Source of the DNA: Gammaproteobacteria bacterium
Lineage (GTDB): Bacteria > Pseudomonadota > Gammaproteobacteria > DSM-19610
Assembly: GCA_030621785.1 (NCBI GenBank)
Contig: JAUXGZ010000011.1
Location: 1-40,001 of the forward strand
Reading direction: 5' to 3'
DNA length: 40,001 nucleotides
Position 1 is the first letter of the stretch. Every line of letters starts with the position of its first letter. Shown piece by piece: positions 26,432 through 40,001 of this stretch. The position numbers and the translations under genes were made by a program. The notes under the pieces were generated by a model. That model made no database searches, was not told where the DNA came from, and saw nothing but the letters and a program-made list of their open reading frames with translations.

Positions 26432-26872
26432 ATGGATATCAACGAAATTCTCAATCTGTTACCGCATCGTTACCCTTTTTTATTGATCGACCGGGTAACC
26501 GAACTGGTGGAAGGAAAATCCCTGACCGGTTACAAGAATGTGTCATTCAACGAGCCGTTTTTTCAGGGACATTTTCCGCAGAAACCGGTTATGCCCGGGG
26601 TTCTGATTCTTGAGGCACTGGCGCAGGCTACCGGTTTGCTGGCGTTTCGCACGGTAGATCGTGGTGCGGAACGCGATTCCCTCTACTATTTCGTCGGCAT
26701 CGACAAGGCACGTTTCAAACTACCGGTCGAGCCCGGTGACCGCTTGCAGCTTTCAGTCGAGCTGATCAAGACCAAGCGAGGTATCTGGGTATTCGATACC
26801 GTCGCCAGCGTCGATGACAAGGTTGCGGCAACTGCCGTCATTATGTGTACGGAACGCAAAATCGAAGACTGA
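26432..26872 (+). CDS. fabZ: 3-hydroxyacyl-ACP dehydratase FabZ
   Basis: The product has 146 residues with a hot-dog fold and dehydrates 3-hydroxyacyl-ACP in fatty acid elongation, competing with LpxA and LpxD for hydroxyacyl chains. It begins [20 protein letters not shown]. The catalytic His is in [15 protein letters not shown], and the catalytic Glu follows in [29 protein letters not shown] is also typical. Its place inside the lipid A cluster balances membrane phospholipid and lipid A synthesis. Confidence 0.97.
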   Translation: MDINEILNLLPHRYPFLLIDRVTELVEGKSLTGYKNVSFNEPFFQGHFPQKPVMPGVLILEALAQATGLLAFRTVDRGAERDSLYYFVGIDKARFKLPVEPGDRLQLSVELIKTKRGIWVFDTVASVDDKVAATAVIMCTERKIED

Positions 26873-26891
26873 GCCGATATTTCCGTCTTCA

Positions 26892-27686
26892 ATGACTGAT
26901 CTGAGCAGTGCTTCCCTGATCCATCCCTTCGCGGTGGTCGACCCTGCAGCTCGCGTTGCCTCCGATGTCATCATCGGGCCATACAGTGTTATCGATGGCG
27001 GCGTCGAAATTGAAAGCGGCTGCTGGATCGGGCCACACGTTGTAATCCAGGGCAACACCCGCATCGGTCCCGATAACCGCATTTTTCAGTTTGCCTCGTT
27101 GGGCGCCGAACCCCAGGACAAGAAATACAATGCCGAGCCCACCGCTCTGGAAATTGGTAGTGGCAATACCATTCGGGAGTACGTCACCATAAACCGGGGT
27201 ACGGTACAGGACGATGGCATTACCCGTGTCGGGCAGGACAACTGGATCATGGCCTACGTGCATATTGCCCACGATTGCAGTATCGGAAACGCATCCGTAC
27301 TGGCCAACAATGCCACGCTGGCCGGACACGTGCACATTAGCGACCACGTCACGCTGGGCGGGGCGACACTGATTCACCAGTTTTGTCATATCGGGGAATA
27401 TGCCTTCACTGCCTATGGCGCGAGGATCAACAAAGACGTGCCGCCGTTCATGATGATCGGTGAGGGCAAGGCACATCCACGCGGCCTCAACGTCGAAGGC
27501 CTCAAACGACATGATTTTTCCGAGCAACGCCTGCAGACACTCAAGGAGGCCTATCGTATTCTGTATCGATCCGACCTGTCGCTGGAGCAGGCTATTGAAC
27601 AGTTACTGCCACTGGAGCGTGTCAGTGCGGATGTCGCCCTGTTGCGGGAATTTCTTGGAAAATCCGGTCGGAGTATTGTGCGTTAG
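26892..27686 (+). CDS. lpxA: UDP-N-acetylglucosamine O-acyltransferase
   Basis: The product has 264 residues from the ATG at 26892. A longer frame from 26814 overlaps fabZ and its first 26 residues do not fit the family. It catalyses the first step of lipid A synthesis, adding a 3-hydroxyacyl chain to UDP-GlcNAc. The fold is a left-handed beta-helix with repeats such as VIIGPYSVIDGGVEIESGCW and GNTRIGPDNRIFQFASLGAE. The catalytic His is in YVHIAHDCSIGNASVLANN. The C-terminal helices contain GLNVEGLKRHDFSEQRLQTL. No ribosome site is visible, so coupling to fabZ is likely. Confidence 0.96.
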   Translation: MTDLSSASLIHPFAVVDPAARVASDVIIGPYSVIDGGVEIESGCWIGPHVVIQGNTRIGPDNRIFQFASLGAEPQDKKYNAEPTALEIGSGNTIREYVTINRGTVQDDGITRVGQDNWIMAYVHIAHDCSIGNASVLANNATLAGHVHISDHVTLGGATLIHQFCHIGEYAFTAYGARINKDVPPFMMIGEGKAHPRGLNVEGLKRHDFSEQRLQTLKEAYRILYRSDLSLEQAIEQLLPLERVSADVALLREFLGKSGRSIVR

Positions 27687-27691
27687 CACCC

Positions 27692-28852
27692 ATGTCGGTG
27701 AACACCGGAAAACCATTACGAATCGGACTGGCCGCAGGCGAATTGTCGGGAGATCACCTCGGTGCTGCCGTTATGGATGCCATCCGGGTCGATCGGCCGG
27801 ATGTCGAGTTCGAGGGTGTTGCGGGGCCGGCGATGCGCGCGGCGGGCTGCCAGGCACTGGCGCGAACCGAGCAACTGTCGGTTATGGGCGTTATCGAAGT
27901 GCTGGGACGATTGCCCTCCATTCTGGGCATCCGCAGGCGGCTGGTCAGACACTTTCTCCATGATCCACCGGATGTTTTCGTAGGTATTGATGCGCCTGAT
28001 TTCAACCTGTCGCTGGAAAGAAAGTTCCGGGCAAGTGGCATTCCAACGGTGCATCTCGCCAGTCCCTCGGTGTGGGCCTGGCGCGCGCACCGGGTTCGGA
28101 AAATTCGTGTCAGTACCAGTCTGATGCTGACCCTGTTGCCGTTCGAAAAAGCGTTCTACGAGCGGGAAGAGATGCCGGTGCGTTACATCGGCCACCCGCT
28201 GGCGGACGAAATACCTATGGAACCGGACCGGGCTACGGCGCGCCGGCAGCTGAATCTCGCCCCTGCAGTTACCGTCATTGCACTGTTGCCGGGCAGCCGG
28301 GGCAGTGAAGTAAAACGCCTGCTGCCGGTGTTTCTGCGTGCCGCCGCCATCTGTTTCCGGGAGCTGGAATCGGTACATTTCGTACTGCCGGTGGCAAGCC
28401 CGGCCCTGCAGGACCTGTGCAGAACCTGGCTGGCAAAGAGCGAGTTTCAGGATTTGCCGGTGCGGCTGCTGGCAGGCCAGGCCAGGGATGCCATGCAGGC
28501 AGCCGATGTCGTATTGCTGGCATCCGGAACTGCGGCGCTGGAGTGCATGTTACTGAAACGACCAATGGTGGTAGCCTACCGCATTCATCCGCTAAGCTAT
28601 CCGCTGGTCAGGCATCTGCTGAAGGTCCAATGGGTTTCCTTGCCCAATCATCTGCTGAACAGGGCGCAGGTGCCGGAATATCTTCAGGCGCGGGCGACAC
28701 CGGCGGCACTGGCACAACACGTGTTGGGGCTGGTGCGTGATCCGCAGCAAGCGGCACAGCAGGTGGCACCGTTTGCCGGCGTCCATGCCCGGCTTAAATG
28801 TGATGCGGCGAGGCGGGCCGCAAGAGAGATTCTGCACAAGGCACAAGTATGA
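27692..28852 (+). CDS. lpxB: Lipid-A-disaccharide synthase
   Basis: The product has 386 residues and is a GT19-family glycosyltransferase that joins lipid X and UDP-diacylglucosamine to the lipid A disaccharide. Key segments are [18 protein letters not shown] near the start, [46 protein letters not shown] with [10 protein letters not shown], and [20 protein letters not shown]. The nucleotide-binding end has [20 protein letters not shown]. The stop overlaps the rnhB start (ATGA). The gene is five bases after lpxA. Confidence 0.96.
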   Translation: MSVNTGKPLRIGLAAGELSGDHLGAAVMDAIRVDRPDVEFEGVAGPAMRAAGCQALARTEQLSVMGVIEVLGRLPSILGIRRRLVRHFLHDPPDVFVGIDAPDFNLSLERKFRASGIPTVHLASPSVWAWRAHRVRKIRVSTSLMLTLLPFEKAFYEREEMPVRYIGHPLADEIPMEPDRATARRQLNLAPAVTVIALLPGSRGSEVKRLLPVFLRAAAICFRELESVHFVLPVASPALQDLCRTWLAKSEFQDLPVRLLAGQARDAMQAADVVLLASGTAALECMLLKRPMVVAYRIHPLSYPLVRHLLKVQWVSLPNHLLNRAQVPEYLQARATPAALAQHVLGLVRDPQQAAQQVAPFAGVHARLKCDAARRAAREILHKAQV

Positions 28853-29451
28853 ATGATGAGCTAGAGCCGGACCATTGGCAGTCAGCCGGGTTTATTGCCG
28901 GTATTGATGAGGTTGGCAGGGGGCCACTGGCGGGACCGGTGGTGGCGGCGGCGGTGATTCTCGATCCGCAAAGACCGATAGAAGGGCTCAGGGATTCCAA
29001 GAAACTGACCGAACGCCGCCGGGAAATACTGGCCCGGCAGATTCGTGAGAACGCACTGGCCTGGGCGCTGGGGCGGGCGGAGGTCGAGGAAATCGATCGC
29101 ATTAACATTCTCCAGGCGAGCCTGCTGGCCATGCAGCGGGCCGTGGCCGGGCTGGGGCAAAAACCGGATCTGGCACTGGTGGATGGCAACCGCTGCCCAC
29201 AACTGGATTGTCGGGCAGAAGCGATAGTTCGGGGCGATTCGAAAGTAGCGGCCATCAGTGCTGCATCCATTATCGCCAAGGTGGCCCGGGATCACGAAAT
29301 GATTGAACTGGATGCTGAATATCCGGGGTACGGCCTGGCCAGGCACAAGGGCTACCCCAGCAAACACCATCTGGAAGCGTTGCAGAGGCTGGGTGTAACA
29401 CAGATACACCGCCGCAGTTATGCACCTGTGCGGCGCCTGCTCGAAGCCTGA
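28849..29451 (+). CDS. rnhB: Ribonuclease HII
   Basis: The product has 200 residues and cuts RNA in RNA/DNA hybrids, including single ribonucleotides placed in DNA. The active-site motif [20 protein letters not shown] carries Asp20 and Glu21. The third acidic residue is in [15 protein letters not shown], and [17 protein letters not shown] with [17 protein letters not shown] completes the set. The start is the ATG in an ATGA overlap with lpxB. In this family the place between lpxB and dnaE is conserved, but here one extra gene separates rnhB from dnaE. Confidence 0.97.
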   Translation: MNDELEPDHWQSAGFIAGIDEVGRGPLAGPVVAAAVILDPQRPIEGLRDSKKLTERRREILARQIRENALAWALGRAEVEEIDRINILQASLLAMQRAVAGLGQKPDLALVDGNRCPQLDCRAEAIVRGDSKVAAISAASIIAKVARDHEMIELDAEYPGYGLARHKGYPSKHHLEALQRLGVTQIHRRSYAPVRRLLEA

Positions 29452-29459
29452 CCCGTCCT

Positions 29460-30665
29460 GTGAAAGAACTCTACCGTTTTTGTCGCGCACTGGTGCAACC
29501 GTCGGAGCTGGCCGAGCGTCATCGACCGTCCGGCGTGAGCCCCTGTTTCCATACCGAAGCCACCAGCGTCCGGCACTACCTGGAACTGAGCCGGGATGCG
29601 GTCAGCCGGGCACGAACCGATCTCGATGACGAGCAGCGCGACTGGATTATTGAGGGCAACAGCGCATTTGAGCTGAAGCCGGAACAGACCCCTGCGGTGC
29701 GCAGAGGCATCGTCATGGTGCATGGACTCACGGATTCGCCGTTTCAGTTTCGCGACCTCGCGCCAATATTTCGTGACCAGGGTTTTCACGTGCTGGCGCT
29801 GCAGCTTCCCGGACACGCAACACGACCGGGAGACCTGCTTGATATTCGCTGGCAGGACTGGCTTGCTGCATTGCAGCACCTGCTTGATTTGCTGGAGCAG
29901 GAGGTGGATGAACTCTACCTGGCGGGTTTTTCGATCGGTGCCAGTCTGTGTATCTACCAGGCACTGCGCGACCGGCGAATAAAGGGGCTGTTCCTGTTTG
30001 CGCCGGCACTGAAAATAAACCCCGTGGCACCGCTGGCCTGCGTAATGGCAAATGCTTCCGTGATCAGTAAACGACTGGCCTGGCTGGATGTACTGCCGGA
30101 CGGGGATTGCTTCAAGTACGAGTCGCTCAGCAATCGATCCATTTGTGAAGTCTACCGCCTGCTGGGAGCCCTGCAACGACTGCAGGCACTGGCGGAGCTG
30201 AAGATGCCCGTATTCGTGGCCGCCAGTAAAACGGATGCGGTGGTTGACGCCGATGCAGTGCTGGAATGGTTTGCGACACTGAAGGGCCCGAAGCAGATGC
30301 TGTGGTACAGCGACGGCATTTCGCGATTACCGGCCGGGGTCAAATTTGTTCCTGCCGCACTGCCGGAACGGGCTATCCGCACGTTTTCCCACACCTCGTT
30401 GCTACAGGCGCCTGACAATCCCCATTATGGTGAAAATGGCAGTTACTTTTTTTGCACCCACTACTACCGTCTGAACCAGGAAAAATACCGGCTTTGCAAG
30501 CAAGGTAAGGAGCAATGCCTGGGCGAGATGTTTGGCGAAACTGAAGATTGTCAGGTAATTCGCCGGCTTAGCTACAACCCGTTGTTCGATGGCCTGTTGA
30601 AAGAACTGTCCGGTTTTCTGGAGTCGACGTGTTTGCCGCGATCGCCGGATTTTGTCAAGTCTTGA
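29460..30665 (+). CDS. Alpha/beta hydrolase (serine esterase/lysophospholipase-like)
   Basis: The product has 401 residues and starts with GTG eight bases after rnhB. An N-terminal extension of about 80 residues precedes the hydrolase core. The core has the oxyanion strand IVMVHGLTDSPFQF (His88-Gly89), the nucleophile elbow AGFSIGAS with Ser158, a likely acid Asp259 in AASKTDAVVD, and a likely His311 in RTFSHTSLLQ. A final domain from about 325 contains several cysteines (YFFCTHYYRL, YRLCKQGKEQCLGEM, EDCQVI). No signal peptide is seen, so it is cytoplasmic. The substrate is unknown; a lipid ester is only suggested by the neighbours. It interrupts the usual rnhB-dnaE pair. Confidence 0.8.
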   Translation: MKELYRFCRALVQPSELAERHRPSGVSPCFHTEATSVRHYLELSRDAVSRARTDLDDEQRDWIIEGNSAFELKPEQTPAVRRGIVMVHGLTDSPFQFRDLAPIFRDQGFHVLALQLPGHATRPGDLLDIRWQDWLAALQHLLDLLEQEVDELYLAGFSIGASLCIYQALRDRRIKGLFLFAPALKINPVAPLACVMANASVISKRLAWLDVLPDGDCFKYESLSNRSICEVYRLLGALQRLQALAELKMPVFVAASKTDAVVDADAVLEWFATLKGPKQMLWYSDGISRLPAGVKFVPAALPERAIRTFSHTSLLQAPDNPHYGENGSYFFCTHYYRLNQEKYRLCKQGKEQCLGEMFGETEDCQVIRRLSYNPLFDGLLKELSGFLESTCLPRSPDFVKS

Positions 30666-30696
30666 AACCTCACCGGCAAAGCCGGAAACTGCACGC

Positions 30697-34191
<3,495 letters not shown>

Positions 34192-34241
34192 GCTCTCCTG
34201 TAACATCCCTGCTAACGATCTAGAAACAGGACACCGGTTCC

Positions 34242-35201
34242 ATGAATCTGAATTTCCTGGATTTTGAACAACCCATTGCCGAACTCGAAGCCAAGATCGA
34301 AGAACTTCGTTATGTTGGCGACGATGCCGAAATCAACATCAACGAAGAAATAGCCCGTTTGCAGGCCAAGAGCAAGACGCTCACCGAGAGCATTTTTTCC
34401 AAACTGAATGCCTGGCAAATATCGCAACTGGCACGGCATCCGCAACGCCCCTATGCACTGGACTACATGCAGGGCATATTTACCGGCTTCGAGGAATTGC
34501 ACGGCGATCGTGCTTTTGCCGACGACCCGGCGATTGTCGGTGGCGTAGCCCGTCTGGACGATCGTCCGGTGATGGTACTTGGACAGCAGAAAGGACGTGA
34601 TACGCGCGAAAAAATCCACCGTAATTTCGGTATGCCACGTCCGGAAGGCTACCGTAAGGCCCGGCGCCTGATGGAGATGGCAGAGCGCTTCCGCATGCCG
34701 GTACTTGCCTTCATCGACACGCCCGGTGCCTACCCGGGCATCGGTGCCGAGGAGCGCGGCCAGAGCGAAGCCATTGCGCGCAACCTGTTCATTATGAGCG
34801 AACTCAAAACGCCCATTATCTGCACCGTGATTGGCGAAGGCGGCTCCGGCGGAGCACTGGCCATCGGTGTCGGGGATCGCATGCTCATGCTGCAATACAG
34901 TATCTATTCGGTAATTTCACCGGAAGGTTGTGCATCCATCCTGTGGAAGAGCGCCGACAAGGCTTCCGAAGCCGCCGAGGCGCTGGGAGTAACGTCCGCA
35001 CGTCTGAAGGAATTCGGACTGGTGGACGACATCATTCCCGAGCCACTGGGCGGTGCACACCGCAATGCCGAGGAGATGACCCGGCGGGTGAAAGACAAGC
35101 TGGTCGAGCAGACCGACCGCTTAAGTCAGTTGCCCATGGACGAGCTGCTTGCCGCGCGCTATCAGCGGCTGATGTCCTACGGAGAATTCACCGGCAAGTG
35201 A
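34242..35201 (+). CDS. accA: Acetyl-CoA carboxylase carboxyltransferase subunit alpha
   Basis: The product has 319 residues, the standard length. With AccD it moves the carboxyl group from biotin to acetyl-CoA, giving malonyl-CoA for fatty acids. The start [20 protein letters not shown] is the usual N-terminal helix. The crotonase-type core has [60 protein letters not shown], and the oxyanion region [21 protein letters not shown] weak AGGA ribosome site precedes the ATG. The position after dnaE is conserved in gammaproteobacteria. Confidence 0.98.
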   Translation: MNLNFLDFEQPIAELEAKIEELRYVGDDAEININEEIARLQAKSKTLTESIFSKLNAWQISQLARHPQRPYALDYMQGIFTGFEELHGDRAFADDPAIVGGVARLDDRPVMVLGQQKGRDTREKIHRNFGMPRPEGYRKARRLMEMAERFRMPVLAFIDTPGAYPGIGAEERGQSEAIARNLFIMSELKTPIICTVIGEGGSGGALAIGVGDRMLMLQYSIYSVISPEGCASILWKSADKASEAAEALGVTSARLKEFGLVDDIIPEPLGGAHRNAEEMTRRVKDKLVEQTDRLSQLPMDELLAARYQRLMSYGEFTGK

Positions 35202-35221
35202 AACGGAACTGACCGCCTGCC

Positions 35222-36547
35222 ATGCCGCTCGACAGCGGACGAATTCTGGAAAAACTTCCCCGCTCGAACGAATACCGGGTAGCCTACAGTGGCGGTATTG
35301 ATTCCCACGTTCTGCTTTTTCTGCTGGCCCGTATTCGCGATCAACTCCCCGGGGAGCTGATTGCCGTACACGTCGATCACGGTATTCAGCAACAGTCCGG
35401 CGACTGGGAAATTCACTGCCAGGCTACCTGTGCGGAACTCGGCGTACCTTTCCAGTCGATCCGTGTGGAAGGCCGGGCCCGGCGTGGCGAAAGTCCCGAA
35501 GCCGCAGCTCGTGCTGCCCGCTACCGTGGACTGGCGGCCGGCTTGCCGCGAGATGCGATCCTGCTGACCGCACAGCACCGGGATGATCAGGCAGAGACCC
35601 TGTTGCTGCAGCTGTTCCGGGGAGCCGGTGTGCGTGGGCTGGCGTCGATGCCGGAGCAGATGCCGTTTGGGCAGGGGCGGCTGGTACGACCGCTGTTGTC
35701 CAGCAGTCGCCGGGAAATCGTGGCGTGTGCCCGGCAGCACCGCTTGCGCTGGGTGGAAGATCCTTCCAATACCGAACTTCACTACGACCGCAATTTCGTA
35801 CGCCGGGAATTACTGCCGCAGCTGCTGGGGCGCTGGCCATCCATTGCGGTCACCCTGTCACGTGCAGCTTCCCACCAGGCTGATCAACTGGAACTCGCTG
35901 CAGTGGTCGCAACACAGGATTACCAGCTCTGTCTGGACCGGCACCCACTGCGACTGAAGCTCGATCAAACGCGGCTCCTGTCTGCCGCCAGGCAACGCAA
36001 CCTGCTGCGCTTCTGGATCGAGCACAACGGGTATCCGCTGCCCTCGAGTGCCGTGGTCGAACGAATTCTGCAGGAAACACTGCATTCCCGTGGCGATGCC
36101 AGTCCGCTGGTGCACTGGCCGGGTGCTGAAATCCGGCGTTATCGCAACAGTCTGTACCTGATGGCACCACTGCCAACGCACGATGCGGCACAAATTATTC
36201 CCTGGGAACCGGGCGCAGCCCTGCAGCTGGAGCATGCCGGCGGTGAGTTGACGAGTTCCGGCAAGCCCGGTGAAGGGCTGGTCGTCGAGGCCCCCGCGGC
36301 GGAGCTCAGCATTCGCTTTCGCCAGGGCGGAGAGCGCCTGCAACCCGCCGGTCGTGGACAGCATCACGAGCTGAAAAAGCTGCTGCAGGAATGGCAGGTG
36401 CCACCCTGGGAACGAAGCCGGATTCCGCTGATCTATATCGGTGGTACACTGGTGGCAGTAGCTGGTCTGTGTGTCGCCGATGGTTTTCTGGCCGCTGCCG
36501 ATGAAACCGGCCGGGTGCTGCACTGGAGCCGCTGTACTACCTGGTAA
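35222..36547 (+). CDS. tilS: tRNA(Ile) lysidine synthase
   Basis: The product has 441 residues and converts C34 of the CAU-anticodon isoleucine tRNA to lysidine so that it reads AUA. The ATP-binding P-loop SGGIDS lies at residues 23-28. The N-type PP-ATPase core continues with AVHVDHGIQQQSGDWE and LTAQHRDDQAETLLLQLFRG, and WVEDPSNTELHYDRNFVRRE is a strong TilS motif. The middle tRNA-binding domain and the C-terminal domain (IRFRQGGERLQPAGRGQHHE and LKKLLQEWQVPPWERSRIPL) are both present. It is 20 bases after accA, as in Pseudomonas-type genomes. Confidence 0.96.
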   Translation: MPLDSGRILEKLPRSNEYRVAYSGGIDSHVLLFLLARIRDQLPGELIAVHVDHGIQQQSGDWEIHCQATCAELGVPFQSIRVEGRARRGESPEAAARAARYRGLAAGLPRDAILLTAQHRDDQAETLLLQLFRGAGVRGLASMPEQMPFGQGRLVRPLLSSSRREIVACARQHRLRWVEDPSNTELHYDRNFVRRELLPQLLGRWPSIAVTLSRAASHQADQLELAAVVATQDYQLCLDRHPLRLKLDQTRLLSAARQRNLLRFWIEHNGYPLPSSAVVERILQETLHSRGDASPLVHWPGAEIRRYRNSLYLMAPLPTHDAAQIIPWEPGAALQLEHAGGELTSSGKPGEGLVVEAPAAELSIRFRQGGERLQPAGRGQHHELKKLLQEWQVPPWERSRIPLIYIGGTLVAVAGLCVADGFLAAADETGRVLHWSRCTTW

Positions 36548-36599
36548 CCACTGTCAGCCAGCGCAGCGCCCGGTGGCAACCCCGAACCAGCACCGGTAC

Positions 36600-36615
36600 G
36601 CGACAGTTATGTCGC
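36600..36615. other. Small hairpin between tilS and pyrG
   Basis: GCGACA (36600-36605) and TGTCGC (36610-36615) form a perfect six-base-pair stem around GTTA. No T-run follows, so it is at best a weak transcription signal at the end of tilS. The 195-base gap otherwise holds only the pyrG promoter candidate. Confidence 0.3.
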
Positions 36616-36643
36616 CAACGTTCCCGGCCGGGGCGGAAAATAA

Positions 36644-38413
<1,770 letters not shown>

Positions 38414-38448
38414 GCCGTGTTTCCGCTATAAGTAACCAAAGGGTGCCG

Positions 38449-39294
38449 ATGATGAAACTGTGTGGATTTGAAGTGGGGCTGGACGCCCCTTTTTTTCTGA
38501 TAGCCGGTCCCTGCGTGATCGAATCCGAGGAAATGGCCATGCAGACTGCGACCGAACTGAAACAGATCACAGCCGAAGTGGGTATTCCCTTTATCTACAA
38601 GTCTTCCTACGACAAGGCCAACCGTTCGTCGGCAGACAGCTTCCGTGGTCCCGGTATCGAGGAAGGCCTGCGTATTCTGCAGAAGGTAAAGGATGAGGTG
38701 GATGTGCCGGTATTGACGGACGTGCACGAGGATACCCCGTTGAACGAAGTTGCGGCGGTGGTCGACGTTATGCAGACCCCGGCGTTTCTCTGTCGTCAGA
38801 CCAACTTTATCCAGAACGTGGCCCGGCAGGGCAAGGCGATAAACATCAAGAAAGGCCAGTTCCTGGCACCCTGGGACATGAAAAACGTGGTGGACAAGGC
38901 GCGCGCCGCGGGCAACGAGCAGATCATGGTGTGCGAGCGTGGCGTCTCCTTCGGTTACAACAACCTGGTGTCGGACATGCGTTCACTGGCTGTTATGCGC
39001 GAAACCGGCGCGCCAGTGGTATTCGATGCAACCCACTCGGTACAGCTGCCGGGCGGGCAGGGTAACGTCTCCGGCGGACAGCGTGAGTTCGTCCCCGTGC
39101 TGGCGCGCGCGGCAATCGCAGCCGGCGTAGCGGGTGTCTTCATGGAAACCCACCCCGATCCCTCGAAGGCGCTTAGTGACGGACCGAATGCCTGGCCGCT
39201 GGGGCAGATGAAAGACCTGCTGACGACATTGAAGATCCTGGACGATACGGTAAAGGCCCGCCCCTTCGCAGAAACGGCATTGTTGAATAACTGA
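38449..39294 (+). CDS. kdsA: 3-deoxy-D-manno-octulosonate 8-phosphate synthase, metal-dependent type
   Basis: The product has 281 residues from the ATG at 38449, with AAAGGG five bases upstream; an ATG at 38410 overlapping the pyrG stop lacks a site, and 38452 is an alternative. It condenses phosphoenolpyruvate and arabinose 5-phosphate to Kdo8P for the LPS core. The metal-ligand set of the class II enzyme is present: Cys22 in [10 protein letters not shown], His196 in [11 protein letters not shown], Glu233 in FMETHPDP and Asp244 in KALSDGPN. These positions are all offset by eleven from Cys11, His185, Glu222 and Asp233 of the Aquifex enzyme. The E. coli enzyme has Asn at the Cys position and needs no metal. 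Confidence 0.96.
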   Translation: MMKLCGFEVGLDAPFFLIAGPCVIESEEMAMQTATELKQITAEVGIPFIYKSSYDKANRSSADSFRGPGIEEGLRILQKVKDEVDVPVLTDVHEDTPLNEVAAVVDVMQTPAFLCRQTNFIQNVARQGKAINIKKGQFLAPWDMKNVVDKARAAGNEQIMVCERGVSFGYNNLVSDMRSLAVMRETGAPVVFDATHSVQLPGGQGNVSGGQREFVPVLARAAIAAGVAGVFMETHPDPSKALSDGPNAWPLGQMKDLLTTLKILDDTVKARPFAETALLNN

Positions 39295-39313
39295 TCCGGG
39301 GTCGCCGGATTTT
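39294..39313 (+). terminator. Weak hairpin between kdsA and eno
   Basis: ATCCGG (39294-39299) and CCGGAT (39305-39310) pair around GGTCG, followed by TTT. The stem is short and begins at the last base of the kdsA stop codon, so it may give partial termination or protect the message end. The eno ribosome site (GGAG, 39316-39319) is directly downstream. Confidence 0.35.
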
Positions 39314-39324
39314 ATGGAGCATAG

Positions 39325-40001
<677 letters not shown>

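Overview
The window is a stretch of bacterial chromosome from a gammaproteobacterium. Three things support this: the gene order rpsB-tsf-pyrH-frr-uppS-cdsA-dxr-rseP-bamA-skp-lpxD-fabZ-lpxA-lpxB-rnhB-dnaE-accA-tilS-pyrG-kdsA-eno, with glnD and map divergent on the left; the outer-membrane and lipid A genes, which imply a Gram-negative envelope; and the position of dxr between cdsA and rseP, which resembles Pseudomonas-type genomes more than Escherichia coli. The genus cannot be read from the sequence. Coding density is very high and no stretch of 300 bases lacks a gene. No tRNA, rRNA, CRISPR array, insertion sequence, phage gene or plasmid function was seen.

Positions 1-1732 (plus strand) hold the end of a U32-family tRNA hydroxylation gene (trhP/yegQ type), a secreted DUF302 protein and a small OmpA-domain protein. 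Positions 1735-6419 (minus strand) hold a TRAP transporter operon (tatT-dctP-dctQ-dctM) followed by an unrecognised membrane protein. Positions 6577-10255 (minus strand) hold three enzymes of the succinylase branch of diaminopimelate/lysine synthesis (dapC, dapD, dapE) plus a YffB/ArsC-like gene. Two related palindromic elements lie in this left part, one just after dapC and one just after dapE. Positions 10303-11564 (plus strand) hold an EamA-type permease overlapping a small VOC protein. Positions 11561-14979 (minus strand) hold glnD and map.

From 15058 to the right edge everything reads on the plus strand. A clear sigma70-type promoter and a structured leader precede rpsB-tsf. Then come the UMP kinase and ribosome recycling genes, undecaprenyl diphosphate and CDP-diacylglycerol synthesis, the MEP pathway gene dxr, the site-2 protease rseP, the BamA outer-membrane assembly protein with its Skp chaperone, and the lipid A genes with fabZ. 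These are followed by rnhB, an alpha/beta hydrolase, the replicative polymerase dnaE, accA, tilS, pyrG, kdsA and the first part of eno. Many neighbours overlap by one to four bases, so translational coupling is likely. The common theme is coordinated growth: translation, envelope lipids, outer membrane and DNA synthesis.

Most of the window is conserved housekeeping DNA and I see no new multi-gene system. The most unusual structure is the pair of palindromic elements at 6441-6558 and 8930-9041. They share a 60-base central core (54 of 60 identical) but carry clearly different, internally complementary arms. Secondary points are the TatT-type TRAP operon with an orphan membrane protein, a KdsA carrying the full metal-ligand set of the metal-dependent class, and the tsf-pyrH junction.
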